Below, piece by piece: positions 47,700 through 58,474 of a stretch of 64,000 bases of DNA. Position 1 is the stretch's first letter. Every line of letters starts with the position of its first letter. The stretch is from the NCBI RefSeq assembly GCF_037893015.1, contig NC_133661.1:221737193-221801192 (forward strand), in the 5' to 3' direction. The translations under genes and the position numbers were made by a program. The notes under the pieces were generated by a model that saw only the letters and a list, made by a program, of their open reading frames with translations, was not told the DNA's origin and ran no database searches. Source of the DNA: Macrotis lagotis. Lineage: Eukaryota > Chordata > Mammalia > Peramelemorphia > Peramelidae.

Positions 47700-48455
47700 G
47701 CTAGACCTCAACAGAGGACCTTAAAAAATCTAGTCATTTTCTTTCCTCAACAGACCTCTCTCTAGACCCATTTCTCAATGGTTAGCATAAATTTCCAAAT
47801 TATTCCCAAGATTCTGAACTCCTTGGTTGTCATTATTCCATTCCCATCTCCTACTTTGTTCCCTTACTGTCATTTCCCTCAACCAAATCCCCTTTTTTTA
47901 CCCCTCACCATAATCCTACTCCAGACTTACCACTCCATTTATTTCTTTCTCTGGAATGCCTACTCCATAGCTAACAAATTTACTTTTTTTTCTTAAGCCT
48001 TTTCCTTTCCCCATACCTACATCGTCTGGTTCTCACTGAGGCCTAACTCCCTTTGAATGACACTTCATTCCTGGCCACCATTTTCAGTCCCATTTTCATT
48101 TTCATTTGAGTCACTGGTCATGATGGAAAAGAGGTATTTCCACCCCATTACCATTTCCAGGCTCTCCCATTACCAACATCATCCAGTAACCTTTTCTCCT
48201 TCATTCCTCATTCAATCCAAAAAATATTCTCCAATAAAAATTATAGTGGCTGTTATCTCTTGAGTCTCAGGATATTCTGCTTCCTTCAGTGTGTGGTCCC
48301 AGACTTTCTCTCCACTACACTAGAAGACTTCAATATACGTATTGATATTTCCTCAAAGACCCTAACTTCTCCTCAATCTACTTAATTTCTCTTAACTACC
48401 TTATTCCATATCAGCATCACAAAGAAAGGATCAAACTTTTGATCTTGTTATTACC
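47700..48455 (+). repeat. L2/CR1-class LINE fragment (endonuclease region)
   Basis: Near 48327 codons give EDFNIRID. At about 48425-48460 they give TFDLVIT, matching the 'GDFN-H-D ... TLDLVIT' layout of L2 endonuclease. Upstream sequence is pyrimidine-rich and undiagnostic. Confidence 0.55.
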
Positions 48456-48457
48456 TA

Positions 48458-48511
<54 letters not shown>
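48456..48511. repeat. (TG)n(TA)n microsatellite
   Basis: A compound run: about nine TG units, then about 17 TA units. Confidence 0.95.
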
Positions 48512-48513
<2 letters not shown>

Positions 48514-48547
48514 CCACTGCCATGCTCATAAATATTGAAATTTCTTT

Positions 48548-48690
48548 TTTTTTTTGCAAGGAAATGGGGTTAAGTGACTTGCCCAAGGCCACACAGCTAA
48601 GTAATTATTAAGTGTCTGAGGCCAGATTTGAACTCAGGTACTCCTGACTCCAGGGCCAGTGCTCTATCCACTATGCCACCTAGCTGCCCC
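48548..48690 (-). mobile_element. WSINE1-like tRNA-derived SINE
   Basis: Antisense full copy. A 12-bp target duplication, TGAAATTTCTTT, lies at 48536-48547 and 48691-48702. Confidence 0.95.
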
Positions 48691-48964
48691 TGAAATTTCT
48701 TTATCTGATAATATTTTATTATCCCCACCTTTCCCTATCATATGATTCCTTTGAAGCAACCAGGTGGTACGTGAATAGAGTTCTTGGCCTAGAGTCAGGA
48801 CTCAGTCAGTATGACTGTATGATTTTTGTCTAAATCAGTTCAGCAATAAATAAATAAGAGCAAAGTTCAGAGGAGAAAGGAGAATGTAGCTAGTGCAGGG
48901 GTGATGGCCTGGGAAAGAATTGAGGGATATAGGGTTTAGCGGTCATAAGGTAGAAGAAGGAATC

Positions 48965-49165
48965 ATTATGTTGTTTTGTCATTCTGATTGTGACTGACTT
49001 TTGTGATTCCATATGCAAATTTCTTAACAGAAATACTGTAGTGGTTTGCTATTTTCTTCTTCAGCTCATTTTATAGATGAGGAAAGTGAGGCAGACAAGG
49101 TCAATAATTTGCCTAGGGTCTTGTTTTCCTGACTCCAGGCCAGGCACTCTATTCACTTTAACTTT
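48965..49165 (-). repeat. MAR1-type CORE-SINE
   Basis: 'attctgattgtgactgactt', 'gtagtggtttgctattttct', 'gatgaggaaagtgaggcaga' and 'ccaggcactctattcac' reproduce antisense MAR1. Confidence 0.8.
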
Positions 49166-49224
49166 TGAAACTGTTCTTCTGGATACTCTCTTTAGGTTTT
49201 GGTGTCTCCTGGGTCTCCTTCCTG

Positions 49225-49430
49225 TGTAACCATAACTAATTAGTATCCTTTACTAGATCCTACTCTAAAGGTGATTATCCCCTTCCCCCCTCCAAATATA
49301 TGTCCTGAATTCTTTCTTTTCTTCCTCTATCCCATTTAACTTAGTGATCTCAGCTCCCATGGTTTTAATGATTATCTCTGCAACTTTCAGCTGTATTTAT
49401 CTAGCCCTAGTTTCTCTCTCATTTTATTAT
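49225..49430 (+). repeat. L2 LINE fragment (reverse-transcriptase region)
   Basis: 'gatctcagctcccatggttt' and 'tatctctgcaactttcagct' resemble the L2 segment around its YADD motif, badly eroded. Confidence 0.45.
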
Positions 49431-49489
49431 CATCTCATTCATTTATTATCTCTTATTCATTTTGTTGTCATCATTATTATTTGGTTGTT

Positions 49490-49675
49490 TCAGTCATATC
49501 CAATGCTTAATTTCCTATTTCCTTCTTCAGCTTACTTTACAGATAAGGCAAATAGGGTGAAATGACTTACCCAGAATCACACTACCAGTAAATATCTGAG
49601 GCTGGAATTGAACTCATGAAGATGAGTCTTCCTGATTCCAAGCCCAGTGCTCTGTCCACAACACCACTTGCCCAT
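49490..49675 (-). repeat. MAR1-type CORE-SINE
   Basis: 'cttactttacagataaggca', 'aacccatgaag'-like linker ('gaactcatgaagatgagtct') and 'gtgctctgtccacaacacca' follow antisense MAR1, including its long A-to-B-box linker. Confidence 0.8.
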
Positions 49676-50052
49676 TGCACATTTTGAATTAGATTCCCAT
49701 AGCCATTTCAAACTCAACATATTCAAAAGAGAGCTCATCTTTTCTCATCAAGGTGGCAAGCCTGGATTTCTAGAAGAAATGTGTCCTTTATAATAATAGG
49801 GAAGTTGGAAAACAAGTAGGATTTGGGTAAAAAGACAAGTTCTATTTTGAACATCTTAAGGTTGAGATGCCTATGGAGCATCCTGTTCAAAATGTCCAAG
49901 TGGAACTGATAATATGTAGTATTGGAGTTCAGGAGAAAGACTAAGATTGTATAGATAGATAGGAGAGTCAATTACATATAGACCAACGCTGAATTCATGC
50001 TAACTCTTCTCAGGGGATTTAGCCACTATCAGCTGTAAAGGTGGGAGACAAT

Positions 50053-50200
50053 GGGGCAATTAGATTACACAATGGATTAGAGCACCTGCCCTGAAGTAAA
50101 GAGGACTTGAGTTCAAATCCAGCCTCAGACACTTGATTCTGATTAGCTGTGTGTGATCATGAGCAAGTCACTTAACCCAAATTGCCTTGCAAAAACAAAA
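50053..50200 (+). repeat. tRNA-derived SINE, diverged
   Basis: 'ggggcaattagattacacaa', 'gagttcaaatccagcctcag' and 'gcaagtcacttaacccaaat'. Confidence 0.8.
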
Positions 50201-50204
50201 AAGT

Positions 50205-50960
50205 GAGGAAGCATGATGCAGAGAGCCTTAAGAGTATATCTCTGAAGTCAAAAGCCCTAAGTTCAAATAGCCTGACTGCTGAATAATTGTTGGATGATCT
50301 TGGATAAGTCTCTGAGGGGTTTGGACTGAATGATCTTTAAGGTCCTTTTCAAATCCTAAATCTATGATCTTCAGAGTGTTGTAAGAGAGAGGGACAGTGT
50401 CTATGTAGACTCCTGCTGCTATTATTTTCATCTGGGTTTTAGAAACAATAATACTCCCTATTTTAGTAATGATTGATTGTATTTAAGGTTTATAAATAAT
50501 TTCCTCATAGCAGATATGTAAGACAAGGAATGCAAGAGGTATTATCTTCATTCTACAGAGAAAGAAACTGAAGTTCAGATAGGTCATGTGATTTACCTGA
50601 GCTCATATAATTGGTAATTGTAGGGAGAGTTTAAGACCAATGTGCTTTCCATTCCACAGTGCTTTCTTGTCCCTAAGTCCCCTGCCCTTCATCATTAGAT
50701 TCTCTGCTGGTGATGAAGTAAAACCACTTCCAGGACAAGAAAAAGGGGATGAGAGGAGGAGAGGAGGGAAGGAGGGAGATACAACCCCTCTCACATCTAC
50801 GCATTGTGACATTTTTATGATGTAGAGAGATCACTGGAATTCTATAACTGACTGACTGTATAACTCTGAGCAAAAATCTCCTCTCTAGGTCTCAGTTTTC
50901 TCATTTGTAAAAGGAGAATGCTATTAGATGGTTTGTGAAGTTCTTTCCTTTCCTAACAAT
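50205..50960. repeat. Cluster of MIR/MIR3-like relics
   Basis: A plus-strand piece at 50210-50365 ('aatgatctttaaggtccttt'), a minus-strand MIR at 50470-50680 ('cattctacagagaaagaaac') and a plus-strand piece at 50830-50960 ('tctcagttttctcatttgta'). Confidence 0.6.
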
Positions 50961-50999
50961 CAGTGAGTTATGAAGTTCATTCTTACATGATTTCACCTG

Positions 51000-51535
51000 A
51001 GTAAATAATGTTGAAAAGGAAGAGACTGACAAAATGATTTATCCCAATCACACATTCCTTAAAGGAAAACCATGCCAACCTCTCCACAGTATTTATGATA
51101 AATGGATCCTGAAGGATGCTGAAGATCATTGCCCCCACAGGGTGCTACCTTTGCTAAACAGGAAAGGGGTCCCTGGCCCACCCAGACCAATGCAGTCCTA
51201 GCCACCCCTCTCCCCTCACCCCCTTCTTGCATATACACTCCCAATTTGGCCTTAGATCAGAGAGCACATTTTCATGTGTGATCAGCATTGTTTGACAATC
51301 AGGAAACAGCCAGGCTGGAGAATGTCAGCTCAGCTTGGCTCTGTCACTCTACTCCATACAGATCATGTAAAAGAAAACTTGGCATGGTTAGAATCCTGTG
51401 ACTGTGGCCCCTTTGCCAGATATGATCATGTCCCCAAACCACCTGGATGACAATAAATACCAGTCATCCATCAAGACAGTTCATTTGCACTCTCTACGGG
51501 TCACAGGAAAGAACAGGGTTCCAAAAGAGCTGATC
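51000..51535. other. Repeat-poor intronic stretch
   Basis: No repeat or exon recognised. Relatively GC-rich for this window; a possible place for intronic regulatory DNA, with no direct proof. Confidence 0.35.
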
Positions 51536-51539
51536 CAGC

Positions 51540-51542
51540 AGT

Positions 51543-51574
<32 letters not shown>

Positions 51575-51690
51575 AAAAGAGAGAGAGAGAAGCAGAGACA
51601 GATACCAGAGACAGAGACAGAGACAAAGCAACAGAGAGAAAGAAAGAGACAGAGAAAGAGTAAGAAAGACAGAAACAGAGAGAGACTGTA
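51540..51690. repeat. (GA)n-rich purine repeat
   Basis: GAGAGA and GACAGA units over 150 bp with little pyrimidine. Confidence 0.95.
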
Positions 51691-52329
51691 CTTGTTCAGA
51701 GCTGTTGTTGGCTCAGAATTGTTTCCTTAAAATCCTCAGTAATAGTTCAACTGCTAAATTCTAAAAGGAAATTCAGGCAAACTATCATACATAATATTAG
51801 TAGGGATAAGGAACTGGACCTATGTATTAATGCAGGTAGATTTCTCAAATGAAGATGCTCCCACTTTTACAGCAGGATAGCACTTTCCATATAATTTCAT
51901 TCAAGTATTGAGAGGTGAATTGACTAGTACAGGTCCCATAGCTAAAATGTGTCAGAAATAAGATTTTACATAGGTCTTTCTGGCTCTAAGGACAGCTCTC
52001 TATGCAATATTCAATCTATACTGACTTTGAGGATGTCAGTCCTGAACACAGTGCTAAATAGGAAAAATAATGCACAGAAAGGGTCAGAAAAGGTAAGATG
52101 GTACTCAAGTTTCTTCTTACATAAAACATGGAAAATTCCTCAGCAACTGAAAGGCTATGAATTGTTTAACTTGAGAGGAGGCTTGTGGCTTTAGTACTTT
52201 GGTTCAATGAACCAGAAGGGACCTCAGAGATCAACAAGTCCACCCCCCTCATTTTATATTTGAGAAAATAGATGATGAAAAGAGAATAAACTGAGGCCCA
52301 AGGTCATAAGTGAGGGTGTTCAAAGGGGC

Positions 52330-52740
52330 CTGAAGTGTCAGAGAGATTAGAAACAATCAACAAAACCAGAGGTAAAGAACACAACTGAAGAGAAAGGGAG
52401 CAATGTTTAAATCAAGATCCAAAGGAGTAAATAGAAATGTGGGTTGAGGTTGAAGGCAGGACTAGACAGGTAAACAATCCATAACCTGAGAACAGAAGTC
52501 ATGAACTGAGTCCAAGAGCCGAAGATCTAAGGACAGACAGAAGACTTGCATGGAACAGGTGTGAGAAAGCACTAGTACAAATGAGGAAAAAAGACAAAAT
52601 TAAGGGTGACTACTCACATGAGAAACCAGTCAGATAGAATGTCCTTTTAAAGCAGAGCCATGATAGCCTTCTGGGGGTGTGCTGAATCTAGTTTGAATTG
52701 GCTCTCAAGGACCTTTTATTAAATTTTCAGCATGAACAGT
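52330..52740 (-). repeat. Candidate LTR (3' side) of the Ty3/gypsy fossil
   Basis: The 52412-52525 part is similar to 56685-56800 in the same orientation. Shared anchors are 'aagatccaaaggagtaaata' versus 'aaggtccaggagaacaaaca', 'gaaatgtgggttgaggt' versus 'gaaatttgggctaaggt', and 'catgaactgagtccaagag' versus 'catggactgagtccaagag'. The two segments bracket Ty3/gypsy coding remnants about 4.3 kb apart. Ends are not resolved and I cannot show TG/CA termini. Confidence 0.4.
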
Positions 52741-52741
52741 T

Positions 52742-53016
52742 GTAGTTCAATCATTTCAATCCTATCTGCCTCTTTCTGACTCAATTTGGGATTTTCTGGC
52801 AAAGGTACTGGAGTTGTTTGCCATTTCCTTCTCCGGTTCATTTTACAGATGAGGAAACTGAGGCAAACAGGATTAAGTGACTTGCCCAGGGTCACACATA
52901 TATTTAATTGTTTTTAAGGCTAGTGTGTATTTAAGTATATGTTTAAGACCAAATTTGAATTCAGGTCTTCCTGACTCCAGGCCTGGCACTCTATGCACTG
53001 TGCCACCTAGTTATCT
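52742..53016 (-). repeat. MAR1-type CORE-SINE
   Basis: 'actggagttgtttgccattt', 'acagatgaggaaactgaggc', 'agtgacttgcccagggtcac' and 'aattcaggtcttcctgactc', with an insertion near 52900-52945. Confidence 0.88.
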
Positions 53017-53629
53017 TGATGATCATTTACATTTCAGAAATAAACACTAAAAATGCTTTTTAAACCTCTGATGGAGAAAATCTTAATAAGAAAATTAAAC
53101 TTGAATATATCAAAAATACTTTTTTCCTCCAAAAATCTGGTTGTTAAACCAGCACACCCTTGCCCGGCCTCCTCTTCTTTTCAGTGTGGGCTGGGATACC
53201 ATCAATTCCCTAGAAGTTTTTCATGAGTACAAATATTATTGGTGGAACACCTTCACCAATTTGGGGAGATGTTTGTTGCCAAAAGGAAGACAAGGAAATA
53301 TGTTATTTGATCTCAAAGAATATACTACCTGCATCTGACAGCTATTAGAATGCCTTTAAATATTTCTGTACAGGTCTATCAGGGTAAAACTGAAAATGAA
53401 GTTTTCCAAACTTTTGAGACATCACATATCTCTTGGTATTGTAATACAACTTTCCCCTTAAGTGAATTTATATAAGTTCTCCATGAATTCCATCTCTTCT
53501 TTTTCAGTTGTTACTTTTTCAATTGGCAGTGGTGTTAGTCTAGGCACTGGAGAATGGTTCAGATGGTTTCAAAATGTTGAGAGAGATCTCAGACACAGAT
53601 GAGACTTTTATTGAGCCAAGCTACATCAT
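53017..53629. other. Unresolved part of the Ty3/gypsy interval
   Basis: This is where the rest of pol (RNase H, integrase) would be expected if the element were complete. On the minus strand I find no convincing RNase H or integrase motif, nor a YxDD box. Confidence 0.35.
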
Positions 53630-53990
53630 GCCGCACTGTTCATCAATTCTTCAAAAATGGAAATTGTGGACCCAGGAAATAGTGCAGGGTCATTGTATAA
53701 GCCATATGGCCTACTCCAATATTCATATGGGCCATGACATATCTCAAAGGGTATTTTCTGCTCATTACCCTCCAGCATCCAAATCAGATTGGACACTCCC
53801 TGGAGGCCAGGTTTGACTAATTGCACCATCTGAGCCAGCTGGTCCAATATTAATTCCAGATAATAGTAGAATTCAAGACTCTTTAATCATAGCAAAGCCT
53901 CAATTCCCTGCTCCGTATTAAAGGCCTGGTAGGAGACACAGAAGGTTTCCTTATTCTTTTTATAACATTTTTTTCTGAGGAATTCTTGAA
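53630..53990 (-). pseudogene. Ty3/gypsy reverse-transcriptase remnant
   Basis: The minus strand carries, in order: EFLRKK (near 53970-53985), a frame-shifted ELRLC (53895-53912), ILDQLAQ (53833-53853), NLIWMLEGNE (53769-53798), KIPFEICHGPYEYW (53725-53766) and RPYGLYNDPALF (53676-53711). These follow the spacing of Sushi/Ty3-gypsy reverse transcriptases (LRLCVDYR, LLDQL, YNLIRI-EGDE, KTAF-T-YGHYEY, MPFGL-NAPATF). An open run spans 53626-53847. The catalytic YxDD box expected next is lost. Frameshifts and stops show it is dead. Confidence 0.75.
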
Positions 53991-54315
53991 TGCGTAGATT
54001 ATATAGTTGGGTTTCATGCTTCTAGGACTAAGTTAATAGCAAGACTACAAGACCAATATGATGATATATGAATATGTCCCAAAATTGAATATATTCCAGA
54101 AATCCCAGAATTGGCAAGAGACAATTGGTTATAGTCTACCTAGGGGCCATATCTAGGGAAGGTAGATATCTACTGCAGCCAATGCTTCTAGTAATATATT
54201 AAGTAAGATGTTATATTTCCTAAATTCCAAGCAATATCAAAATTAAGAAAATCATGGCAACAAATGGCCAAGAAGTACTTGGAAGTATATGAATGGTTGA
54301 TATTAAGACTGGGCA

Positions 54316-54443
54316 GAGGACAACTAGGTGGTGCAATGGCCCTGGAGTCAAGAGGACCTGAATTCAAGTCTGACTTCAGACTTAGCTATATCACCCTGGG
54401 CAAATCACTTAACTCCAATGCCTTGCCAAAAAAAAAAAAAAAA
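54316..54443 (+). repeat. tRNA-derived SINE, shortened
   Basis: 'gacaactaggtggtgcaatg', 'ggccctggagtcaagaggac' and an A16 tail. Part of the A-box linker is deleted. It lies inside the Ty3/gypsy interval on the opposite strand. Confidence 0.85.
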
Positions 54444-54574
54444 TTGAACAATTATAATATTGCCATACTGAATAAAAAAAAAGACAAAATCTCCTGGATC
54501 ACTAGTTCAGATAGAACTGGGGGCCTGCTGTTTAACTCAATATAACCAGAAAGAGAAGTCAAGGCCTAGAGGGA

Positions 54575-54655
54575 AGCTATCTTTGCAGAATGAAGGTCAA
54601 ATCTATTAAATCCTTTGAAGCTCCAGAATTCACCAAAACTGTGACTGGTAATCCT
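54575..54655 (-). pseudogene. Ty3/gypsy aspartic-protease remnant
   Basis: Minus-strand codons give PVTVLVNSGAS followed by DLIDLTF, matching the retropepsin active-site segment ALVDSGASGNFID of Sushi-type elements. The catalytic Asp is replaced by Asn (NSG at 54622-54630). It lies between the Gag-like and reverse-transcriptase-like remnants, in the expected order. Confidence 0.65.
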
Positions 54656-55639
54656 GATCATTGTGGAATTTAATCTCAAGGATCAGGAATAGGAAGAGTA
54701 TTAGGAAAGTTGCAGTTCTCAGAGTGGGGACTAGAAAAAGGGAATCTCTATCAAGACATCCCCATTTATCCAATGAGGTAGGCAGGATAACATATGGATA
54801 AGCCTAGTTCTTATTGTACCTTGGATCAAATTATCTATGAACCAGATCTGTTACCCCGTAACTTAGAGAGGCTCTTCCATATTATATATTATTCATTTCT
54901 GTCAGGAGGGGAGGAATGCTGGAAGAATTGCTGTAGATTTGGATACAAATGAAGATAGGACTCTGTGTGAGTATATATTACAAGAAGAGTATGAGTCAAT
55001 CAGTGGTTAATTACCCCCCCCCCCAATTTAGTGAATCTTTCTGCTAATTCATTTCAAGTAGACCTGGCCAAATCTTCTTTAAAAAAAGATTAATCAGGGC
55101 AAGTGTATTCCAAGAAAAATTCTGGCTTTGGGTCTTGCCTGAAGGAACTGACTTATTTTACCATTATTTCTGCTTCTATAGCTAAGCCAATGAATTCAAT
55201 AGTTAGCTATTTTAAAGTTAAAAGAAAATAATGAAAGTCTCCAAGATCTATTAAATTAATTCTTTCATATCGTCTACTAGATGACAATTCCTTGTGAGGT
55301 AAGGGGCAGACCAATGGGCAGTTCATCCCAACAGATAAGAAAATATACCATTTAACTTAAGACGCAGAGTTCTTGGTATAAAGATCCTGAAATTTCAGGG
55401 AATTCCTCTGTTCCTAATTGGTAAACTAATCCAGAAACTTCACTATATACTAGTAGATGAAACAGTTGGCCAAAACCATTTCCAGAACCAATCATTTATT
55501 TGAACCCTAAGGCTCCCCAAACAATTAATAAACAAGCATTTATAAATATAAGGATAGGACTGATTGATTTATTCAACCCTATCCCATTTAAAGTAAATAA
55601 TAAGATAATCAATCATAAGCTTTATACTCAGTCTTCAAA

Positions 55640-55930
55640 AGCCCATTTGATCAAGTAGAATAATATCAAACCACAAGTCTGTTCCAATTGACTGAGGAAT
55701 TTTATCATGTTCTCTAGCTCCTGTATAAAGGCATCCAGTGATCTGGAATCAGAAAATTCTAAAAATTAGAATAAGCTTGACTTTCCAGTAACACCCCTGA
55801 GTAAAAAACCACCTGGAAGGGAAAGATAGGCCTAGGCTTCTGCACTGCACAAATATTCTTTCTCTTTCCCCTTCACCAGAGGACTTTTCACAGCCTTTAA
55901 AGGGTTCAGAAAATTTTGGATTTCTGATCT
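55640..55930 (-). pseudogene. Ty3/gypsy Gag remnant
   Basis: On the minus strand EPFKG (55894-55910) resembles the PEPFSGD start of Sushi-type Gag. About 150 bases on, a TGKSS block and then SRSLDAFIQELENMIKF (55699-55750) match the LLTGKA ... S-L-AF--EL segment. Frames shift between them. A weaker piece at 55175-55215 (EFIGLAIEAEI) may be the Gag C-terminal LIDLAI-ID helix. Confidence 0.5.
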
Positions 55931-56397
55931 TCTCTTTAGTATCCTAGCATTGTCTCCCAGGACAGCAATGACAGTGTCTGCATTGGGAGCCAAGGACAAG
56001 CAGAGTTACTATGCTTAAGGGGAACTTCCTGGGTATCCTTGAATGGGAAGAAAGGACTTCCAACAACCAGAAGCAGTGGTTTATCCCTAAGCTTGAGTCC
56101 AACCATAGCCTCTAAATATAGTAGGGGGAAAATGTCACAACTCTTTTTTCCACATTACCTTAGTAAATAACCTTTTGTAAAAGTCATTTAAGACTGACTG
56201 ACTAAACTAGTCTCGATAATAATCTGGGGTTTAGGAGAGGAGAAAGCATATTGGTGAGGGCTCAAACAAATTACATTTCATTATCATGCTTTACTTTTGA
56301 AGGACTCTGAGAGAAAGGTAAAATTTTACCTCAGTACCTGAGATGAAACAGTTAAGACAAGAAGTTGGAATATGAATTCTTAGAACTTATATAGAAT

Positions 56398-56490
56398 ACA
56401 TTAAGTACCTTTTATGAGGCAGAAATGTGCTTAATTCTGAGAATGTAAATACAAAGAATAAGGCTATCTCCTAAAGGAACTCATTTTACA
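56398..56490 (+). repeat. Dispersed repeat of uncertain family
   Basis: 'cattaagtaccttttatgag ... ggctatctcctaaaggaact', as at 12596-12730. Confidence 0.45.
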
Positions 56491-56589
56491 AGTATGTAAC
56501 CCCTGTTTTTTTCCCTCTTGTTTGGCTTTTGGCATTAAAATATTTAGGATAACTTCTGTGTCTCCACCCCCTAAAGGTTTGGGAAATCA

Positions 56590-57010
56590 GGTCATTGCAC
56601 ACCAGAGATTAGAGGCAAGAGATAGGCCTTAAGAGAGAAAAACACACCTGGAGATGGAAGGGTGTGGGCTAGGGCGTGTCAAAAAACCAAGGTCCAGGAG
56701 AACAAACAGAAATTTGGGCTAAGGTCAAAACCTGGAGCTCACAAAGGCAGCTGATCAGGAGGACAAGGCAAGAATCATGGACTGAGTCCAAGAGCAAAAA
56801 ATCCCAAGGAGGAGGCATCATTGTACAGAGGAAGGTTAGGCAAATACCATATATTGAGGGAGACCTGGAGCATCAATGGCTGATAGCTAAATTGAGACAG
56901 CATCCTTTGGTGGTGGCAACAAGGTAGTTCTGTTGTCCTCTTCTGTCTCGCTATGATCTCAACATGAGTCAGAGAGAAGGAAGGAATCTCGTGTATCTGG
57001 GATGAAACCA
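56590..57010 (-). repeat. Candidate LTR (5' side) of the Ty3/gypsy fossil
   Basis: Partner of 52330-52740 (anchors given there). It lies upstream of the Gag remnant relative to the minus-strand element, where a 5' LTR belongs. Confidence 0.4.
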
Positions 57011-57043
57011 GTCTTTACATGGTCATGAAAAAAGGGCATGGAT

Positions 57044-57184
57044 TGGGTGGCTAGGTGGTGTAGTGGATAGAGCGCCAGCCGTGGAGTCAGGAGTACCTGA
57101 GTTCAAATCCAGCCTCAGACACTTAATAATTACCTAGCTGTGGCCTTGGGTAAGCCACTTAAGTCTTGCAAAAAGCCTTAAAAA
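57044..57184 (+). mobile_element. WSINE1-like tRNA-derived SINE
   Basis: GGGTGGCTAGGTGGTGTAGT through 'cttgcaaaaagccttaaaaa'. The tail is followed by a run of 14 G at 57185-57198 rather than A. Confidence 0.92.
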
Positions 57185-57289
57185 GGGGGGGGGGGGGGTG
57201 CTGTTGTGAAGAAAAGTAAAAGGAGTAGGGCAAATTGCAAACCTATTATGCCAGGCACACTGGCTGTGTGCTAAGCTTTAGAATTATAT

Positions 57290-57480
57290 CACTGAATCCT
57301 TCCAGTAACCCTGTGAGTTAGGTGCTATCACAAAGCTCATTTTACAGTTGAAAAAACTGAGGCAAACAGGATGAACTGACTTCGGCAGATTCATATACCT
57401 ATTTAAGTGTTTGAATTCAGATTTGAACTCAGGTCTTTTTGACTCTAGACTCGGGGTTCTATATACTGCTCCACTTATCT
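57290..57480 (-). repeat. MAR1/MIR-type relic
   Basis: 'taaccctgtgagttaggtgc', 'cattttacagttgaaaaaac' and 'tttgaactcaggtctttttg'. Confidence 0.7.
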
Positions 57481-57764
57481 GGGTACAGATTTAAAGCTGA
57501 GAGGTGTGGTGTAGCACAAATCTTCCTGATACTTTCTCTCCTTAAGCTGCCATTGTGGTAAATAGTAGTATTCCTGGGAGGTCCACAGCAGTGATGTTTC
57601 ATTCTGTTCCAGATACCACAAATAGCATGCACTAGAATGGGAGGGGGAAGTAAGGATAAAAGCCATGATCAGATACAATCAAGAGCTGTCTATCTGAATA
57701 GTACCTGCTTCCACTCTGCCATCACTAGAGAAGGGAAAGGCAAAAGATACATGGTTAGACATAG

Positions 57765-57945
57765 GTTCATAGATTTAGAGTTGGAAAAGACCATTTGGTC
57801 TATATCCCCCATTTTACATATGAAGAAATGAAGAAAAAGAGGAGTTAAATGACTTGCCCAGGGTGATGTCACTTGTGTCTAAGGCAGGATTTCAGCCTTG
57901 GTCTCTGACTCAAAGTCTAGTGTACTGACCCTTATACTTCACTGT
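57765..57945 (-). repeat. MIR3-like relic
   Basis: 'catagatttagagttggaaa', 'cccattttacatatgaagaa' and 'gacttgcccagggtgatgtc'. Confidence 0.75.
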
Positions 57946-58134
57946 CATTTCAAAGACTTGTATATAGATAGTAAGTGTCAGAGTTAGAATTTAAACCCAT
58001 GTTTTCAGACCTCCAGAGTCAGTATGTCTTTCTAAAAAAATGACCATAGGACTGTAGAATTTAATTAAAAGAGGCTTTATATACCATAGGATAATAGCTT
58101 CAGAACCAAAAGGGAGCTTAGAAATCATCTAGCT

Positions 58135-58290
58135 GGGGGCGCCTAGATAGTACAGTGGAAAGAGCACTGGCCCTGGAGTCAGGAGTACCTGGCTTCAAAT
58201 CTGGCTTCAGACACTTAATAATTAACTAGCTGTGTGGCCTTGGGCAAGCCACTCAACCTCATTTGCATTGCAAAATCCTAAAAAAAAAAA
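58135..58290 (+). mobile_element. tRNA-derived SINE
   Basis: GGGGGCGCCTAGATAGTACA through an A11 tail. It is inserted after a MIR3-like 'aaatcatctagct' sequence. Confidence 0.92.
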
Positions 58291-58470
58291 TCTCTTTCCT
58301 CAATCTTCTCTAATCTGACTTCTTTTCCAATTTATATTTTTTTATTTAGATAATTTTCTCCATTCCCATGGCTTCAATTATAAACATGACTTCAACTATA
58401 TACAAATGAATCCCAAATCTGTATATCCAACCCCAGTATCTTTCATGAACTCCATGATCCAGTTAGTGAA
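58291..58470 (+). repeat. L2 LINE fragment (reverse-transcriptase region)
   Basis: 'ttcccatggcttcaattata', 'acatgacttcaactatatac' and 'cccaaatctgtatatccaac' resemble the L2 segment around its YADD motif. Confidence 0.5.
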
Positions 58471-58474
58471 TTCA

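Noticed and set aside
24535..51690. CRISPR-like or satellite arrays
   Set aside because: The tandem repeats are microsatellites without spacer structure, and the genome is a vertebrate.
53141..53338. Plus-strand open frame with a YYWWNTF stretch that faintly recalls an integrase zinc-finger region
   Set aside because: Opposite strand to the Ty3/gypsy remnant, with no His-His-Cys-Cys set. I could not support it.
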